Origin: a virus
DNA length: 41,196 bases
Strand: one strand, 5' to 3'
IMG/VR virus record: IMGVR_UViG_3300046413_000413
Span: 1-41,196 of that record
The notes below the pieces were generated by a model. The model worked only from the letters and a program-made list of their open reading frames with translations. It had not been told where the DNA came from and did not search any database. Of this stretch, positions 17,147 through 24,417 are shown piece by piece; the first letter of the stretch is position 1; each line of letters opens with the position of its first letter. The position numbers and the translations under genes were made by a program.

Positions 17147-18226
17147 TCAGATGGTGCTGGTATCCAGCGGAGTGTTGACAGTCAACTGAACCATAGGGAT
17201 CAGGTCGATGTCATAAGTGGCGGCCCACTTGTTAGCGGTAGCCAGGTTGGCGTTGGTGGGGTTGTCACCAGCGTCAGACCACTTAGTTCCCATCACGTGA
17301 TAGGTGCTGTGGTAATCCACAGAAAGCACGTCTTGCTTCGAGAGGACGTTGCGGTCAGCTTCAATCCGAAGATCTTGCTGCACACCTTCAAGAATGGTGC
17401 CTGACTTAACCAGATAGCAGTAGAACTCTTTCTGGTGGCCGGACGTACCAGGAGCAACGGTGTTGACCTGTGAGTCAACAACAACGCGCATACCGGCAAA
17501 CTCACCAACTTCACGAGCGCCAATGCCTACGCCACCACCACCCCAAGTCACTGCGCCAGCAGCGGCGAGTGCTGAAGTAGAGAAGGTCAGCATTCCTACC
17601 TGATACAGGTAGTAAGCAACGGAAGGGTGAACAATCAGAGTGTCCAGCTCTTCACCACGCTCTCCAAGCTTGGAGCGGGCTTCTGCCACTGTTGCAGCAG
17701 TCAGGAAGTTGGCCTCAGCGCCGCCAGAAGCAGCACCTTTACCTTTGTCCAGCGCGTTGGCAGAAAGTGCTGTGCCAAACAAGCCAGCAAGCTGTGAGAA
17801 CAGACGTGCGCTGTTCAGCTTGTTGATTGCATCAGCCAGCTGGTTACGGATGTGAAGCATTGGATCTTCACCAGCCGCCAAAACTGCAACGTCATCTACG
17901 GCATACGCGAAACCGCGATGGCAGATGGTTGCAATTTGAGTGCCAGTACCGATCTTTTGTGGCGTTAGATAGCCACCAGAACTGGTACCCCATGTTGCTG
18001 TTCCGTCCAAGATCTCTTCAGTTGGAGATACAGGATTGAACTCAGGAACCTGGATGCGAGTACCGCCTTCGCGTGAATCGAGAAGTGCGTTACGAATGAC
18101 AGCGCCAGACTTGATAAACAAGCTGCGCTCTTTGATGGCCTCAGACACATAGGTGCTGAGATTATTCCTTTTTACGATGTCCGCGAGTAGGACACCGCCG
18201 GAATAATTCTGAAATGGAGCAGCCAT
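17147..18226 (-). CDS. Major capsid protein (HK97 fold)
   Basis: A 359-residue coat protein, placed after the scaffold gene. The N-terminal part reads LLADIVKRNNLSTYVSEAIKE and RIQVPEFNPVSP. The middle has VHPSVAYYLYQVGMLTF, the usual spine helix plus strand of HK97-type coat proteins, followed by GEFAGMRVVVDSQV (a common 'G.rVvvds.v' strand). Near the C terminus is SVDYHSTYHVMGTKW. No cleavable delta domain is visible because a separate scaffold gene is present. ATG at 18226 has only a weak AAGAA upstream. Confidence 0.93.
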   Translation of the reverse strand: MAAPFQNYSGGVLLADIVKRNNLSTYVSEAIKERSLFIKSGAVIRNALLDSREGGTRIQVPEFNPVSPTEEILDGTATWGTSSGGYLTPQKIGTGTQIATICHRGFAYAVDDVAVLAAGEDPMLHIRNQLADAINKLNSARLFSQLAGLFGTALSANALDKGKGAASGGAEANFLTAATVAEARSKLGERGEELDTLIVHPSVAYYLYQVGMLTFSTSALAAAGAVTWGGGGVGIGAREVGEFAGMRVVVDSQVNTVAPGTSGHQKEFYCYLVKSGTILEGVQQDLRIEADRNVLSKQDVLSVDYHSTYHVMGTKWSDAGDNPTNANLATANKWAATYDIDLIPMVQLTVNTPLDTSTI

Positions 18227-18256
18227 TTCTTATTCAGGGATAATGTTTGCGGTGGA

Positions 18257-18292
18257 TCAAGTCACAGACTTGAGATGGTGTCCCACAGGGAC
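18257..18292 (-). promoter_or_regulatory. Two tandem hairpins in the capsid gene leader
   Basis: Between the scaffold stop and the capsid start are two perfect stem-loops with the same 3-base loop (ACA on the plus strand): TCAAGTC/GACTTGA at 18257-18273 and GTCCC/GGGAC at 18280-18292. The second touches the scaffold stop codon. There is no T run, so RNA stabilisation or control of capsid translation is more likely than termination. Confidence 0.5.
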
Positions 18293-19002
18293 TATTTACC
18301 AGCCTCTCTCCTGAGCACAGCTGCAAGATCAGGGTTAGTTTCTTCCAACATCATACGTTGAGTTAAGTTCGCTGTCGCGTCTGCGTAGGGGTTGGCCATG
18401 CCCGTAGTACCTGCAGTTCCTGTTGATGGCTTAGCTCCCATCCCAGCTTGAGTGCTTGGCTTGAAGTGATGTTCAAAGCCAGAACCAGGATTTTTTAGCT
18501 TGGCTAAATAAACACCTAGGTCTTGTTCAACGCCACCGTCGAGAACTTTGACGCTGCCATCTTCAGACTTCTTAAGACCGTTCTGCACTAATTGCAGCAT
18601 TTGCTCAGCATTAATCGCTCCAGCCTGACTAATCGCAGACAAAGCAGACGTTTGCATTGCTGCAGTTTCGTTTGAAACCCGAAGATCTTGTAATTGACGC
18701 TCTAGCTCGCCAATTCGATCTTGCTTTTCTTGAGCAGTTTTGTTGGCTTCTTCCCAAAGGTCTTTCCATTGACCTTGGTCCTCAAGCGTTTTTCTACGCT
18801 GATCGTCTTGTTTTTTGTAGACATCATCAAGCTTGCCCTTGATGCCTTGGAATTTATCCTCGGCTTCATTGGCGCGTACTTTTAACGCCTGAATTTGTTG
18901 CTCGTATGCTGAAACGTCTACAGCAGGAGTTGAAGTCGCAGTCTCAGCCACGGGCTGATCAGGAGTTGCCACAGGCGTCTCCTGGATGACTTGTTCTTCC
19001 AT
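18292..19002 (-). CDS. Capsid scaffolding protein
   Basis: A 236-residue acidic, strongly helical protein just upstream of the capsid gene. Residues about 35-115 form a coiled coil (YEQQIQALKVRANEAEDKF, KTAQEKQDRIGELERQLQDL). The C-terminal third is Gly/Thr/Ala-rich with a short terminal helix (LAAVLRREAGK), which in scaffolds usually binds the coat protein. No protease motif is seen, so it appears to be a plain scaffold. Assignment is from composition and the portal-scaffold-capsid order. Confidence 0.88.
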   Translation of the reverse strand: MEEQVIQETPVATPDQPVAETATSTPAVDVSAYEQQIQALKVRANEAEDKFQGIKGKLDDVYKKQDDQRRKTLEDQGQWKDLWEEANKTAQEKQDRIGELERQLQDLRVSNETAAMQTSALSAISQAGAINAEQMLQLVQNGLKKSEDGSVKVLDGGVEQDLGVYLAKLKNPGSGFEHHFKPSTQAGMGAKPSTGTAGTTGMANPYADATANLTQRMMLEETNPDLAAVLRREAGK

Positions 19003-19016
19003 TGTGAAAAGTAGAT

Positions 19017-19124
19017 TTACTCTTCTACTTTACTGCTTTTAGCTTTTTTAGTTTCTTTCTTTGCAGCAGAAGCTGAAGATCCCTCTTTTTTGGGAGGGTT
19101 GATCTCTTCAAAACGAAGTCCCAT
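19017..19124 (-). CDS. Small lysine-rich protein between portal and scaffold
   Basis: A 35-residue reading frame starting MGLRFEEINPPKKEGS and ending in a Lys/Ala-rich tail (KKETKKAKSSKVEE). It fills the gap between the portal stop and the scaffold start. The sensible N terminus and lack of another gene here support it, but no clear ribosome site is present and I do not know its function. Confidence 0.5.
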   Translation of the reverse strand: MGLRFEEINPPKKEGSSASAAKKETKKAKSSKVEE

Positions 19125-19146
19125 GAGAACAAGAGCTGTTATGCCC

Positions 19147-20598
19147 CTACTGTACCTCTGATGCTTGGTCCTGCGACTCTGCTGATGTAGGAAGGATTTC
19201 ACCCTGTACCAACATCTCGCGGAACTCTTCGCGGTCGATAATGCTGTCTTGGAATAGCTGAGCCATTGCCGTAATGTCTTGACCAATAAGACGCTGAAGA
19301 TCGAAGTCACGGCTGATCTTCACTTCAGGTGGCTCAATACCCAAGTAATTAGCAGCCAAGTTATAAGCCTTCTGCAAACCTGACTCCAGATCCATGGAGA
19401 CCATCGACAGCATTGAATTCGTGTCGATACGGTCTAGGCGTCGTGCGTCGGCAGATTCAGCTACGAATTTCTGTTGGCTAAGCGTGCTGATACCCAACGT
19501 CGCCATTTGTTGCTGTAACTCTTGGATCTCCGCAGATTGCGCTTCAAAAGCACTAGCGGCAGGCTCCACGTAGTAAACCTTGTTTCCCGGCTGCGTCGCC
19601 ATCGCATAGTTGACACTAATCGCCATATCTTTCGTCTGATCGTCCCAACCCTCAAGCACCAACATCGGTTGTGATGCGATATGCAAGCTGTGGATCAAGT
19701 CAGCTTGGCGCTGGAAGTGAGCAAGATTTAGATGAGCAATGTCCAAAAGTGGTGGACGGCTTGTCAACGTGTCCGTCTTGTTCGCATATACGGTGACCAG
19801 GGGGACTTGATCAAGTGAATACGGCCCAGACTCAACAAGCTCAAACTCCGCCGTAGCGTCTGATTGGTCAAACGAAGAGGGGTATGGGAAGTTCCCTTGC
19901 ATCGCTTTCTTTTGCTCTTCTTGCCGATAGACGCGATAACGACCCGGCTCAATGACACGAATTTGGTCATAAACCTTTTCTCCAAACTCACCGTCAGGAA
20001 TAACAGCTTTTTCGCCAATACGCACTTGCGTCAGGTTGCCATAGTTGGATTCACGGTCCAAACGCCAGCCATACACTTTGGTTGGGTCAACCTCAATCCA
20101 ATATGGGCGACGATTTAATGCACGCTCTTCTGCAAGGCTTCGGGCTTCTGTTGGAGCGGGAAAGTCAACCAACGTATGGCAATGGCCATAGGTCAATGCA
20201 CAAATCACTAAACGACGTGCATATTCGTCTAGATCTGAACCGCAACCGTCAACATCCTTGTTGAAGACTTCTGTCCAATATGGATCGCCAACAATATTGA
20301 TTGGTTTACGCAGGATCAAGCCTGCTGCCGCTCGAATCAACCGTTGGGTATATGGCGTGAATACAGCACGATTTACACGTGCTAGGTATGCCGAATAGTC
20401 TTCGCGGGGTTCTAATGGGAGGAATGCTTCGCTGTTATCACGTAGATACTCAGTGCCGGAGACCACGGCTTTCATGATTTCCCAGCCCTTCATTTGATCG
20501 ATCACCGCTCGGGTGCGAACAAATGGACTATCAACTGATCCTAAATAAGAGGAGCTGACTAGGTGGGTTCTGACTGAGCCGGGGACTGAGTAGGTCAT
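19147..20598 (-). CDS. Portal protein (DUF4055-type)
   Basis: A 483-residue protein matching the DUF4055 portal family: RTRAVIDQMKGWEIMKAVVSG and YLRDNSEAFLPLEPRED near the N terminus, AYLARVNRAVFTPYTQRLIRAAAGLILRKP (here cited as YTQRLIRAAAGLILRKP), and a C-terminal helical crown region (LQQQMATLGISTLSQQKFVAES). Portals form the dodecameric ring through which DNA enters the capsid. Gene order portal-scaffold-capsid agrees. ATG at 20598 opens MTYSVPGSVRTH. Confidence 0.92.
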   Translation of the reverse strand: MTYSVPGSVRTHLVSSSYLGSVDSPFVRTRAVIDQMKGWEIMKAVVSGTEYLRDNSEAFLPLEPREDYSAYLARVNRAVFTPYTQRLIRAAAGLILRKPINIVGDPYWTEVFNKDVDGCGSDLDEYARRLVICALTYGHCHTLVDFPAPTEARSLAEERALNRRPYWIEVDPTKVYGWRLDRESNYGNLTQVRIGEKAVIPDGEFGEKVYDQIRVIEPGRYRVYRQEEQKKAMQGNFPYPSSFDQSDATAEFELVESGPYSLDQVPLVTVYANKTDTLTSRPPLLDIAHLNLAHFQRQADLIHSLHIASQPMLVLEGWDDQTKDMAISVNYAMATQPGNKVYYVEPAASAFEAQSAEIQELQQQMATLGISTLSQQKFVAESADARRLDRIDTNSMLSMVSMDLESGLQKAYNLAANYLGIEPPEVKISRDFDLQRLIGQDITAMAQLFQDSIIDREEFREMLVQGEILPTSAESQDQASEVQ

Positions 20599-20618
20599 GA
20601 CACTTTAGAAATGAGTGA

Positions 20619-20879
20619 TTAGCAACCCCAGCGACGACGAGCTGCTTTACCTCGTTCACCAGTCCAACTACGACTTCGGGCACAGAAAGAACGCTTGCGG
20701 GCAGCCTCCTCTTTTGTTTTTGGCTTACCTGTGACTGGTGGTTTCAAATTAGAACCGGTTTCCCGGTTGTATTTCGCACGACCTTTGGCAGTTAAGCCAG
20801 CACCTTTACTGGCAGGCAGTTTTTCGCCGCGCCCAACACTAAGGTTGGGGCCACGTTTACGCTTTTTGCGTTCTGCCAT
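20619..20879 (-). CDS. Small basic protein (DUF6321-like)
   Basis: An 86-residue, very basic protein with the pattern KGAGLTAKGRAKYNRETGSNLKPPV followed by KRSFCARSRSWTG and a C-terminal RRRWGC; for length I cite the blocks GLTAKGRAKYNRETGSNLK and KRSFCARS. I remember this pattern from a phage family of unknown function (DUF6321). The spaced Cys residues and high charge suggest nucleic acid binding, but that is inference. It sits just upstream of portal in the virion operon. Confidence 0.75.
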   Translation of the reverse strand: MAERKKRKRGPNLSVGRGEKLPASKGAGLTAKGRAKYNRETGSNLKPPVTGKPKTKEEAARKRSFCARSRSWTGERGKAARRRWGC

Positions 20880-20890
20880 TGCCCTAACCC

Positions 20891-21313
20891 TTACTCAAGG
20901 TTGGAGGTGATATTGCCGCTGGTGATGAAGTTGCAGGTAGCAACAACTAAATCGCCAACTGTGGACGCAATGTCCATGCTGGTGATAATGCCAGCGAAAC
21001 TGACGGAATCAGTGCCGGATGTTGTGCCAGTTGTAAACAACTCGAACGTGGCGTCTGCAGTATCTGCATTGGTAAGTACGTCCTCAACAAACGCTGCTTG
21101 ACCAGTCGCGTCTGGGTCGTACACCAGTTCAACGGTGCCGGAACCGCTAACCAAGCTGCCGACAAATGAACGGGATGTGTCACCGTGATCGGTAACGTCT
21201 AGCGTGTCTTTGGTGATGCTTAGCGTCCAGCTACGGGTTCCAACGATGGTGGCGTTGGAAGATCCAGCAGCGTCGAACTGAACAGCACCTTGTTCACCAC
21301 GAAGGATGGCCAT
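20891..21313 (-). CDS. Major tail (tube) protein
   Basis: A 140-residue beta-rich protein: FDAAGSSNATIVGTRSWTLSITKDTLDVT is typical of tail tube proteins, here blocks VGTRSWTLSITKDTLDVTDH and SGSGTVELVYDPDATG, with a C-terminal strand pair ending FITSGNITSN. It should polymerise into the tail tube around the tape measure protein. Its place upstream of portal, away from the other tail genes, is unusual. A promoter-like sequence precedes it, fitting a need for high expression. ATG at 21313 lies in CCATGG. Confidence 0.82.
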   Translation of the reverse strand: MAILRGEQGAVQFDAAGSSNATIVGTRSWTLSITKDTLDVTDHGDTSRSFVGSLVSGSGTVELVYDPDATGQAAFVEDVLTNADTADATFELFTTGTTSGTDSVSFAGIITSMDIASTVGDLVVATCNFITSGNITSNLE

Positions 21314-21317
21314 GGCT

Positions 21318-21370
21318 GGGCATAAAAGGGTCTATGCCGTGATTCTACTCTGTCTTAGTCGCCATGGGCA
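21318..21370 (-). promoter_or_regulatory. Candidate sigma-70-type promoter and leader hairpin for the major tail gene
   Basis: On the minus strand TTGCCC (21370-21365) and TAGAAT (21346-21341) are separated by 18 bases. A hairpin GGCATA/TATGCC (21318-21337) follows in the leader, 5 bases before the start codon. The match to a bacterial housekeeping promoter is moderate. Confidence 0.45.
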
Positions 21371-21380
21371 ATGAAACGTT

Positions 21381-21677
21381 CTACTTCTTGCCTTTGGGCT
21401 TACGACGTTTGTGCTGGTAACTTATCTTTTTTGAACCAGTCTTTTCACGCTTAAATCGTGCTTTTTCTGCAGGTGACATCTCTCCTGTTGTCTTAGGCGT
21501 CTTGGCGGATACGCGCTTTGATGGACGGCACGCTGGATAATCCCTGTCTTCGCCTTTGGAGCGGCCACAAGGCTTTCCGGTCTTTACATCGACCCATTTC
21601 TCATCAAACCAACGACTAAGCCCACCCTTGGGCTTGCTGGCCTTACTTGGTTTTTTTGGCTTTTTTCGTTCCGCCAT
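21381..21677 (-). CDS. Small basic protein (DUF5872-like)
   Basis: A 98-residue Lys-rich protein. Its core, LSRWFDEKWVDVKTGKPCGR then YPACRPSKRVS and later MSPAEKARFKREKTGSKKISY, matches a family I remember as DUF5872, common in phages and large viruses. The conserved Cys and aromatic residues suggest a compact metal or nucleic acid binding fold; the function is unknown. I chose ATG 21677; GTG one codon earlier is possible. It overlaps the upstream small gene by 35 bases. Confidence 0.8.
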   Translation of the reverse strand: MAERKKPKKPSKASKPKGGLSRWFDEKWVDVKTGKPCGRSKGEDRDYPACRPSKRVSAKTPKTTGEMSPAEKARFKREKTGSKKISYQHKRRKPKGKK

Positions 21678-21831
21678 CACTTACTTTCCGGTAGGTGCCA
21701 CCACGCTTTTTATATTCCCGCACCAGCCAAGCATTGGCATAGGCGCTGGGGTATACAGCGAATTTACGCTTCGCAGCCGCTTTGACACGGCTATAAAGCG
21801 CCTTATCTGTAGGCTCGTTTCTAGTTGCCAC
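21643..21831 (-). CDS. Small basic protein, conserved in phages
   Basis: A 62-residue protein with TDKALYSRVKAAAKRKF and YPSAYANAWLVREYKKRGG, a pattern I have seen next to DUF5872 genes in many phages. It starts with GTG at 21831, which overlaps the end of the preceding small gene, and ends with a Lys-rich tail overlapping the next gene by 35 bases. Such nested spacing suggests translational coupling. Probably DNA- or RNA-binding by charge; no known function. Confidence 0.75.
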   Translation of the reverse strand: MATRNEPTDKALYSRVKAAAKRKFAVYPSAYANAWLVREYKKRGGTYRKVSDGGTKKAKKTK

Positions 21832-21943
21832 AGGTGCAACGCATTTTCTTGGAGCCTTTCTTCATGCCCTTCTTTTTCTTGGCGGGGGGGCGACCCTTTT
21901 TTGTGCCATAAGTTCCAGGGCCTTGGGGCATGATGGGGATCAT
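21821..21943 (-). CDS. Very small basic protein with CxC tail
   Basis: A 40-residue frame (36 if ATG 21931 is used) containing PQGPGTYGTKKGRPPAKKKK and ending MRCTCGN. The GPGTYGxKxGRPP motif recalls a short protein found beside the two following genes in other phages; GRPP with flanking Lys is an AT-hook-like DNA-binding pattern. Its stop TAG overlaps the GTG start of the next gene by reading TGTGGCAACTAG. It would be the first gene of the minus-strand virion operon. Confidence 0.65.
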   Translation of the reverse strand: MIPIMPQGPGTYGTKKGRPPAKKKKGMKKGSKKMRCTCGN

Positions 21944-21952
21944 CTTTGGTCT

Positions 21953-21982
21953 AGTCTAGCCCTTCGTGCCAATCAACATCAA
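21953..21982 (-). promoter_or_regulatory. Candidate late promoter of the virion operon
   Basis: On the minus strand TTGATG (21982-21977) and TAGACT (21958-21953) are separated by 18 bases, 10 bases before the first virion-operon gene and inside the gap to the divergent zinc-ribbon regulator gene. The match to a bacterial promoter is 4 of 6 in each box. Confidence 0.4.
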
Positions 21983-21984
21983 CC

Positions 21985-22314
21985 TTGAACTGCCCAAAGT
22001 GCGGGAGCAATAGCCGCGTCATCTCCATCAACAAGAAAAAGCCAGGAGAAATTCGTCGTTACAGGAAATGCACCGTCTGTGATCACAAGTTTGTGACTAC
22101 TCAAGGCCCTGAAGAGATCGCACAGCGAAAACAGATTCTTTATCGCAAGGGCGAAGACCAGCAAAATTCAAAACTGACGGAAGATACCGTGCGTGAAATG
22201 CGTGAATTTGCTGCTGGTGGCGCTAGCTCGTTTGAATGCGGCTTAGCTTTTGATGTAGCGCAATCAACTGCATATAAAGCAATTGTTGGACGGTCTTGGC
22301 AACACGTCCAATAA
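21985..22314 (+). CDS. NrdR-type zinc ribbon fused to HTH, probable regulator
   Basis: A 109-residue protein. Residues 1-38 closely follow the zinc-ribbon of the NrdR repressor: CPKC (Cys3, Cys6), PGEIRRYRKC, CTVC (Cys29, Cys32), HKFVTTQ. NrdR's ATP-cone, which senses nucleotides, is absent. Instead residues about 60-107 look like a helix-turn-helix (LTEDTVREMREFAAGGASS, FDVAQSTAYKAIVGRSW). This suggests a small DNA-binding regulator. It is the only plus-strand gene between terminase and the virion operon and diverges from the virion promoter, a good place for a late-gene switch. The only usable start is TTG at 21985. Confidence 0.72.
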   Translation: MNCPKCGSNSRVISINKKKPGEIRRYRKCTVCDHKFVTTQGPEEIAQRKQILYRKGEDQQNSKLTEDTVREMREFAAGGASSFECGLAFDVAQSTAYKAIVGRSWQHVQ

Positions 22315-22319
22315 CAACT

Positions 22320-23573
22320 TCAATACAACCGATAAGAAGTTGGCCCCATTGTTTCTGGTTTTGCCAAATTAAACTGTTGCAAAACTAAATAACCAAACGC
22401 ATCAAATGCGTGGTCAACTCCTAAATTCTTGTTTGGTAGCCCTGTTCCAGGTGCATACGTCAGTGTTCGCAGCGATTTAATTAGGTTTTTACACCTTGGA
22501 TGCACTACCGTCCTTCGCGTTCCAGATGCATCCATTAATGCAGTGTTCACTGCTGTGATCTTGTCGCGGATCTTCCATGGCGCTCTTGGTGTTTGGACCG
22601 TAAATCCACTGCGACGCAAAATTGCATGGTCCGTTACACCTACCCCACTTGTTTTTCGTGCGCCGCCTGTAGGGTCAGGACAAGCAATAATTCTTCGATC
22701 TACGCCATATCTACGTGTAACTTCTTCGGCAAAATCCCAGGTTGTTGCACCGCCCGTCAACATAATCTCGTCAAATACATATAACGTCTCGCCATCCTTG
22801 ACCGCACAAATACCACTCATGGGATCGACGTTAAAGTCAACTCCAAGTAGTAATGGCTGAATCTTGATGTCTTTGGCTTCTTGAGAGATGTTCTCATCAC
22901 CAAAGCTGATCGCAACAAGTCCCGTTAAATTCTCGAAGCTAGCCTCAAATTCTTGACGGAATGTTCTCGTGTCAAGCTGGGCGCGGGCAGCTTCCACTTC
23001 ATGCTTGCTGACATTACCCCCGTCAATCGTCGTATAACTCCATCGTTCCCACAACCCTGTCTCGTCCTCCGGTACATAACACCACAAGTCATAAAACCAA
23101 CTAGCTGTACCGTCCGGTGTTGAAATAAATAATGCCCAACCCTCCTTATCCGCTAACGCAGGTCGAATAACTTCAAACCATACGTCCGAACTCATAAAGG
23201 CAGCCTCGTCTAATACGACCCCGGACAAACTGCGGCCCCGCAAAGCCATTGCGTTCTCTGTTCCCTTCAACTCGATCGTTGATCCATTAATTAACTCAAG
23301 TCGTAGGTCGGTCTCGTTCTTACTCTTGATCCAAACTTGTGGCACAAGCTTCTTTAATGCTCGCCACGCAATGTCCTTTGCCATCCGATACGTCGGAGCA
23401 CAATAAAAAAATGTCTCCCCAGGGCGATTGATCGCTCCACGCACCAATTCAACACAAGACAAATACGATTTACCGAAGCGGCGTCCTGCTACTAGGACCC
23501 GAAAACGTTTTTCACAGGAAAATACTTGCCCTTGAGCCCATCGAAGCTCAATTGGTGCGGTTTTTTGGCTCAT
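22320..23573 (-). CDS. terL: Terminase large subunit
   Basis: A 417-residue DNA packaging motor. The ATPase half has Walker A GRRFGKS (residues 30-36), Walker B VVLDEAAF (Asp122, Glu123) and a coupling-like ISTPDG. The nuclease half has GVDFNVDP (Asp246), ACPDPTG (Asp300) and VDHAFDAFGY (Asp387, Asp391), the RNase H-like acidic set. All key residues appear present. It pumps DNA into the procapsid and cuts it. I prefer ATG 23573 (MSQKTAPIEL) to GTG 23582. It is transcribed toward, but not joined to, the virion operon, since a convergent plus-strand gene lies in between with only 5 bases between stops. Confidence 0.95.
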   Translation of the reverse strand: MSQKTAPIELRWAQGQVFSCEKRFRVLVAGRRFGKSYLSCVELVRGAINRPGETFFYCAPTYRMAKDIAWRALKKLVPQVWIKSKNETDLRLELINGSTIELKGTENAMALRGRSLSGVVLDEAAFMSSDVWFEVIRPALADKEGWALFISTPDGTASWFYDLWCYVPEDETGLWERWSYTTIDGGNVSKHEVEAARAQLDTRTFRQEFEASFENLTGLVAISFGDENISQEAKDIKIQPLLLGVDFNVDPMSGICAVKDGETLYVFDEIMLTGGATTWDFAEEVTRRYGVDRRIIACPDPTGGARKTSGVGVTDHAILRRSGFTVQTPRAPWKIRDKITAVNTALMDASGTRRTVVHPRCKNLIKSLRTLTYAPGTGLPNKNLGVDHAFDAFGYLVLQQFNLAKPETMGPTSYRLY

Positions 23574-23670
23574 AAATGCCACATTACACAGATTCTTGAC
23601 CCCTGCCCCCCTTAATCAGAGGCTAGAAGCCTTTCTACCAGTTAAGATCTTGGAAAAGGTCGTATCAAGC

Positions 23671-24054
23671 ATGACTCAAGACGAACGCCGCTCCAATAAT
23701 GCAAAAGAGGACCGTGTGCGGCGTTTATATCGTCGGCAACTTGAAGGGTTGTCGGCTAGGGCGCTTGTTTATGAGCACGTTGAACGTGAACAGGTCAGCA
23801 TCAATACCGCTTGGCGTGATTGGGCCGAAGTAAAGCTTCTCGTTGATGAAGACTGGAAGTCTGACCGCGAAAATATGTTGGCGCGACTCCAGCACATGCG
23901 TACCAAACTGTTTAATCAGGCGATCAAGAAGGGGCAGTTGCAGACCGCAAGCCAGGTGCTGGATTCCATTGGGCGCGTAATTGGTGAGTCCACTGAAACC
24001 GTCAATATCCAAGCGCCTGATCTGACTATCAAAATTCAGGACAGGGCCGACTGA
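23671..24054 (+). CDS. Probable terminase small subunit
   Basis: A 127-residue helical protein divergent from terminase large subunit. It has an HTH-like N-terminal region (RVRRLYRRQLEGLSARALVY, VSINTAWRDWAEV), a central helix (ENMLARLQHMRTKLFNQAIK) and a C-terminal segment ending VNIQAPDLTIKIQDRAD. This layout (HTH, oligomerisation helices, beta tail) is usual in small terminases, which recognise the packaging site. ATG 23671 has GGAAAAGGT upstream; an in-frame TTG at 23596 would add a poorly structured leader. Another HTH protein at 27122 is an alternative candidate. Confidence 0.6.
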   Translation: MTQDERRSNNAKEDRVRRLYRRQLEGLSARALVYEHVEREQVSINTAWRDWAEVKLLVDEDWKSDRENMLARLQHMRTKLFNQAIKKGQLQTASQVLDSIGRVIGESTETVNIQAPDLTIKIQDRAD

Positions 24055-24083
24055 TACGACCGCAAAACTCAACCCCCACCCCC

Positions 24084-24110
24084 GCCTCCACTAAATGTGG
24101 GGGCTTTTTT
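24084..24110 (+). terminator. Rho-independent terminator
   Basis: An 8-bp stem GCCTCCAC/GTGGGGGC (one G-T pair) with loop TAAAT, followed by six T. It ends the probable small terminase transcript. Confidence 0.88.
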
Positions 24111-24227
24111 ATTACAAGAGAACTATTTAACGGATATATGTTTGGGGTACCCGCTAACTGATAGCCAGTTAAAAAACTGGCACCCTACCCCCATCTGGTG
24201 CCCCATTTCTCCCTGTTCTGTGATAGA

Positions 24228-24303
24228 CTATTGGTAACAGCGAAGGGGAGAGAAGTCGGCTCGCCGGTGACTCCAACTGCTCGCTGTACTTGTCACCAAT
24301 AGT
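24228..24303. repeat. Interrupted inverted repeat in gene-free stretch
   Basis: CTATTGGT at the left pairs with ACCAATAG at the right, and CAGCGA pairs with TCGCTG inside it, leaving a loop of about 40 bases. The repeat TGTGATA occurs just before the left arm and just after the right arm (24220 and 24304). It could be a binding site for terminase or a replication protein, or the base of an RNA fold. Confidence 0.55.
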
Positions 24304-24318
24304 GTGATAAGATGACAA

Positions 24319-24417
24319 GGTGAACAGGAACCCGACAGCGGCCAGCGGCTGCCCATCCCGTAAGGGCTCTGGTTAGTGCGGTTATACCTGGCAAGGGCCA
24401 GGGGCAAACTGTTCACC
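24319..24417. ncRNA. Candidate structured RNA of about 99 nt, multibranched
   Basis: A perfect 9-bp closing stem GGTGAACAG/CTGTTCACC encloses three possible hairpins: CAGC/GCTG near 24335-24350, CCC-GTAA-GGG (24357-24366, a GNRA tetraloop) and CCTGGC-AAGG-GCCAGG (24387-24402). A closed junction with three arms is unusual for chance sequence and suggests a folded RNA or a cruciform-prone DNA site. It is not a tRNA (no T-loop, anticodon arm or CCA pattern). The strand of transcription is unknown. Confidence 0.45.

Noticed and set aside
23596-23670. TTG 23596 as the start of the small terminase gene
   Set aside because: It adds 25 residues without clear structure, lies close to the divergent terminase start, and has no ribosome site, while ATG 23671 has GGAAAAGGT upstream.
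24319-24417. tRNA, tmRNA or glutamine (glnA / downstream-peptide) riboswitch
   Set aside because: No T-loop, anticodon arm or CCA-type end is present, and the conserved segments I remember for the cyanobacterial glutamine riboswitch are not found. Left as an unassigned structured RNA candidate.
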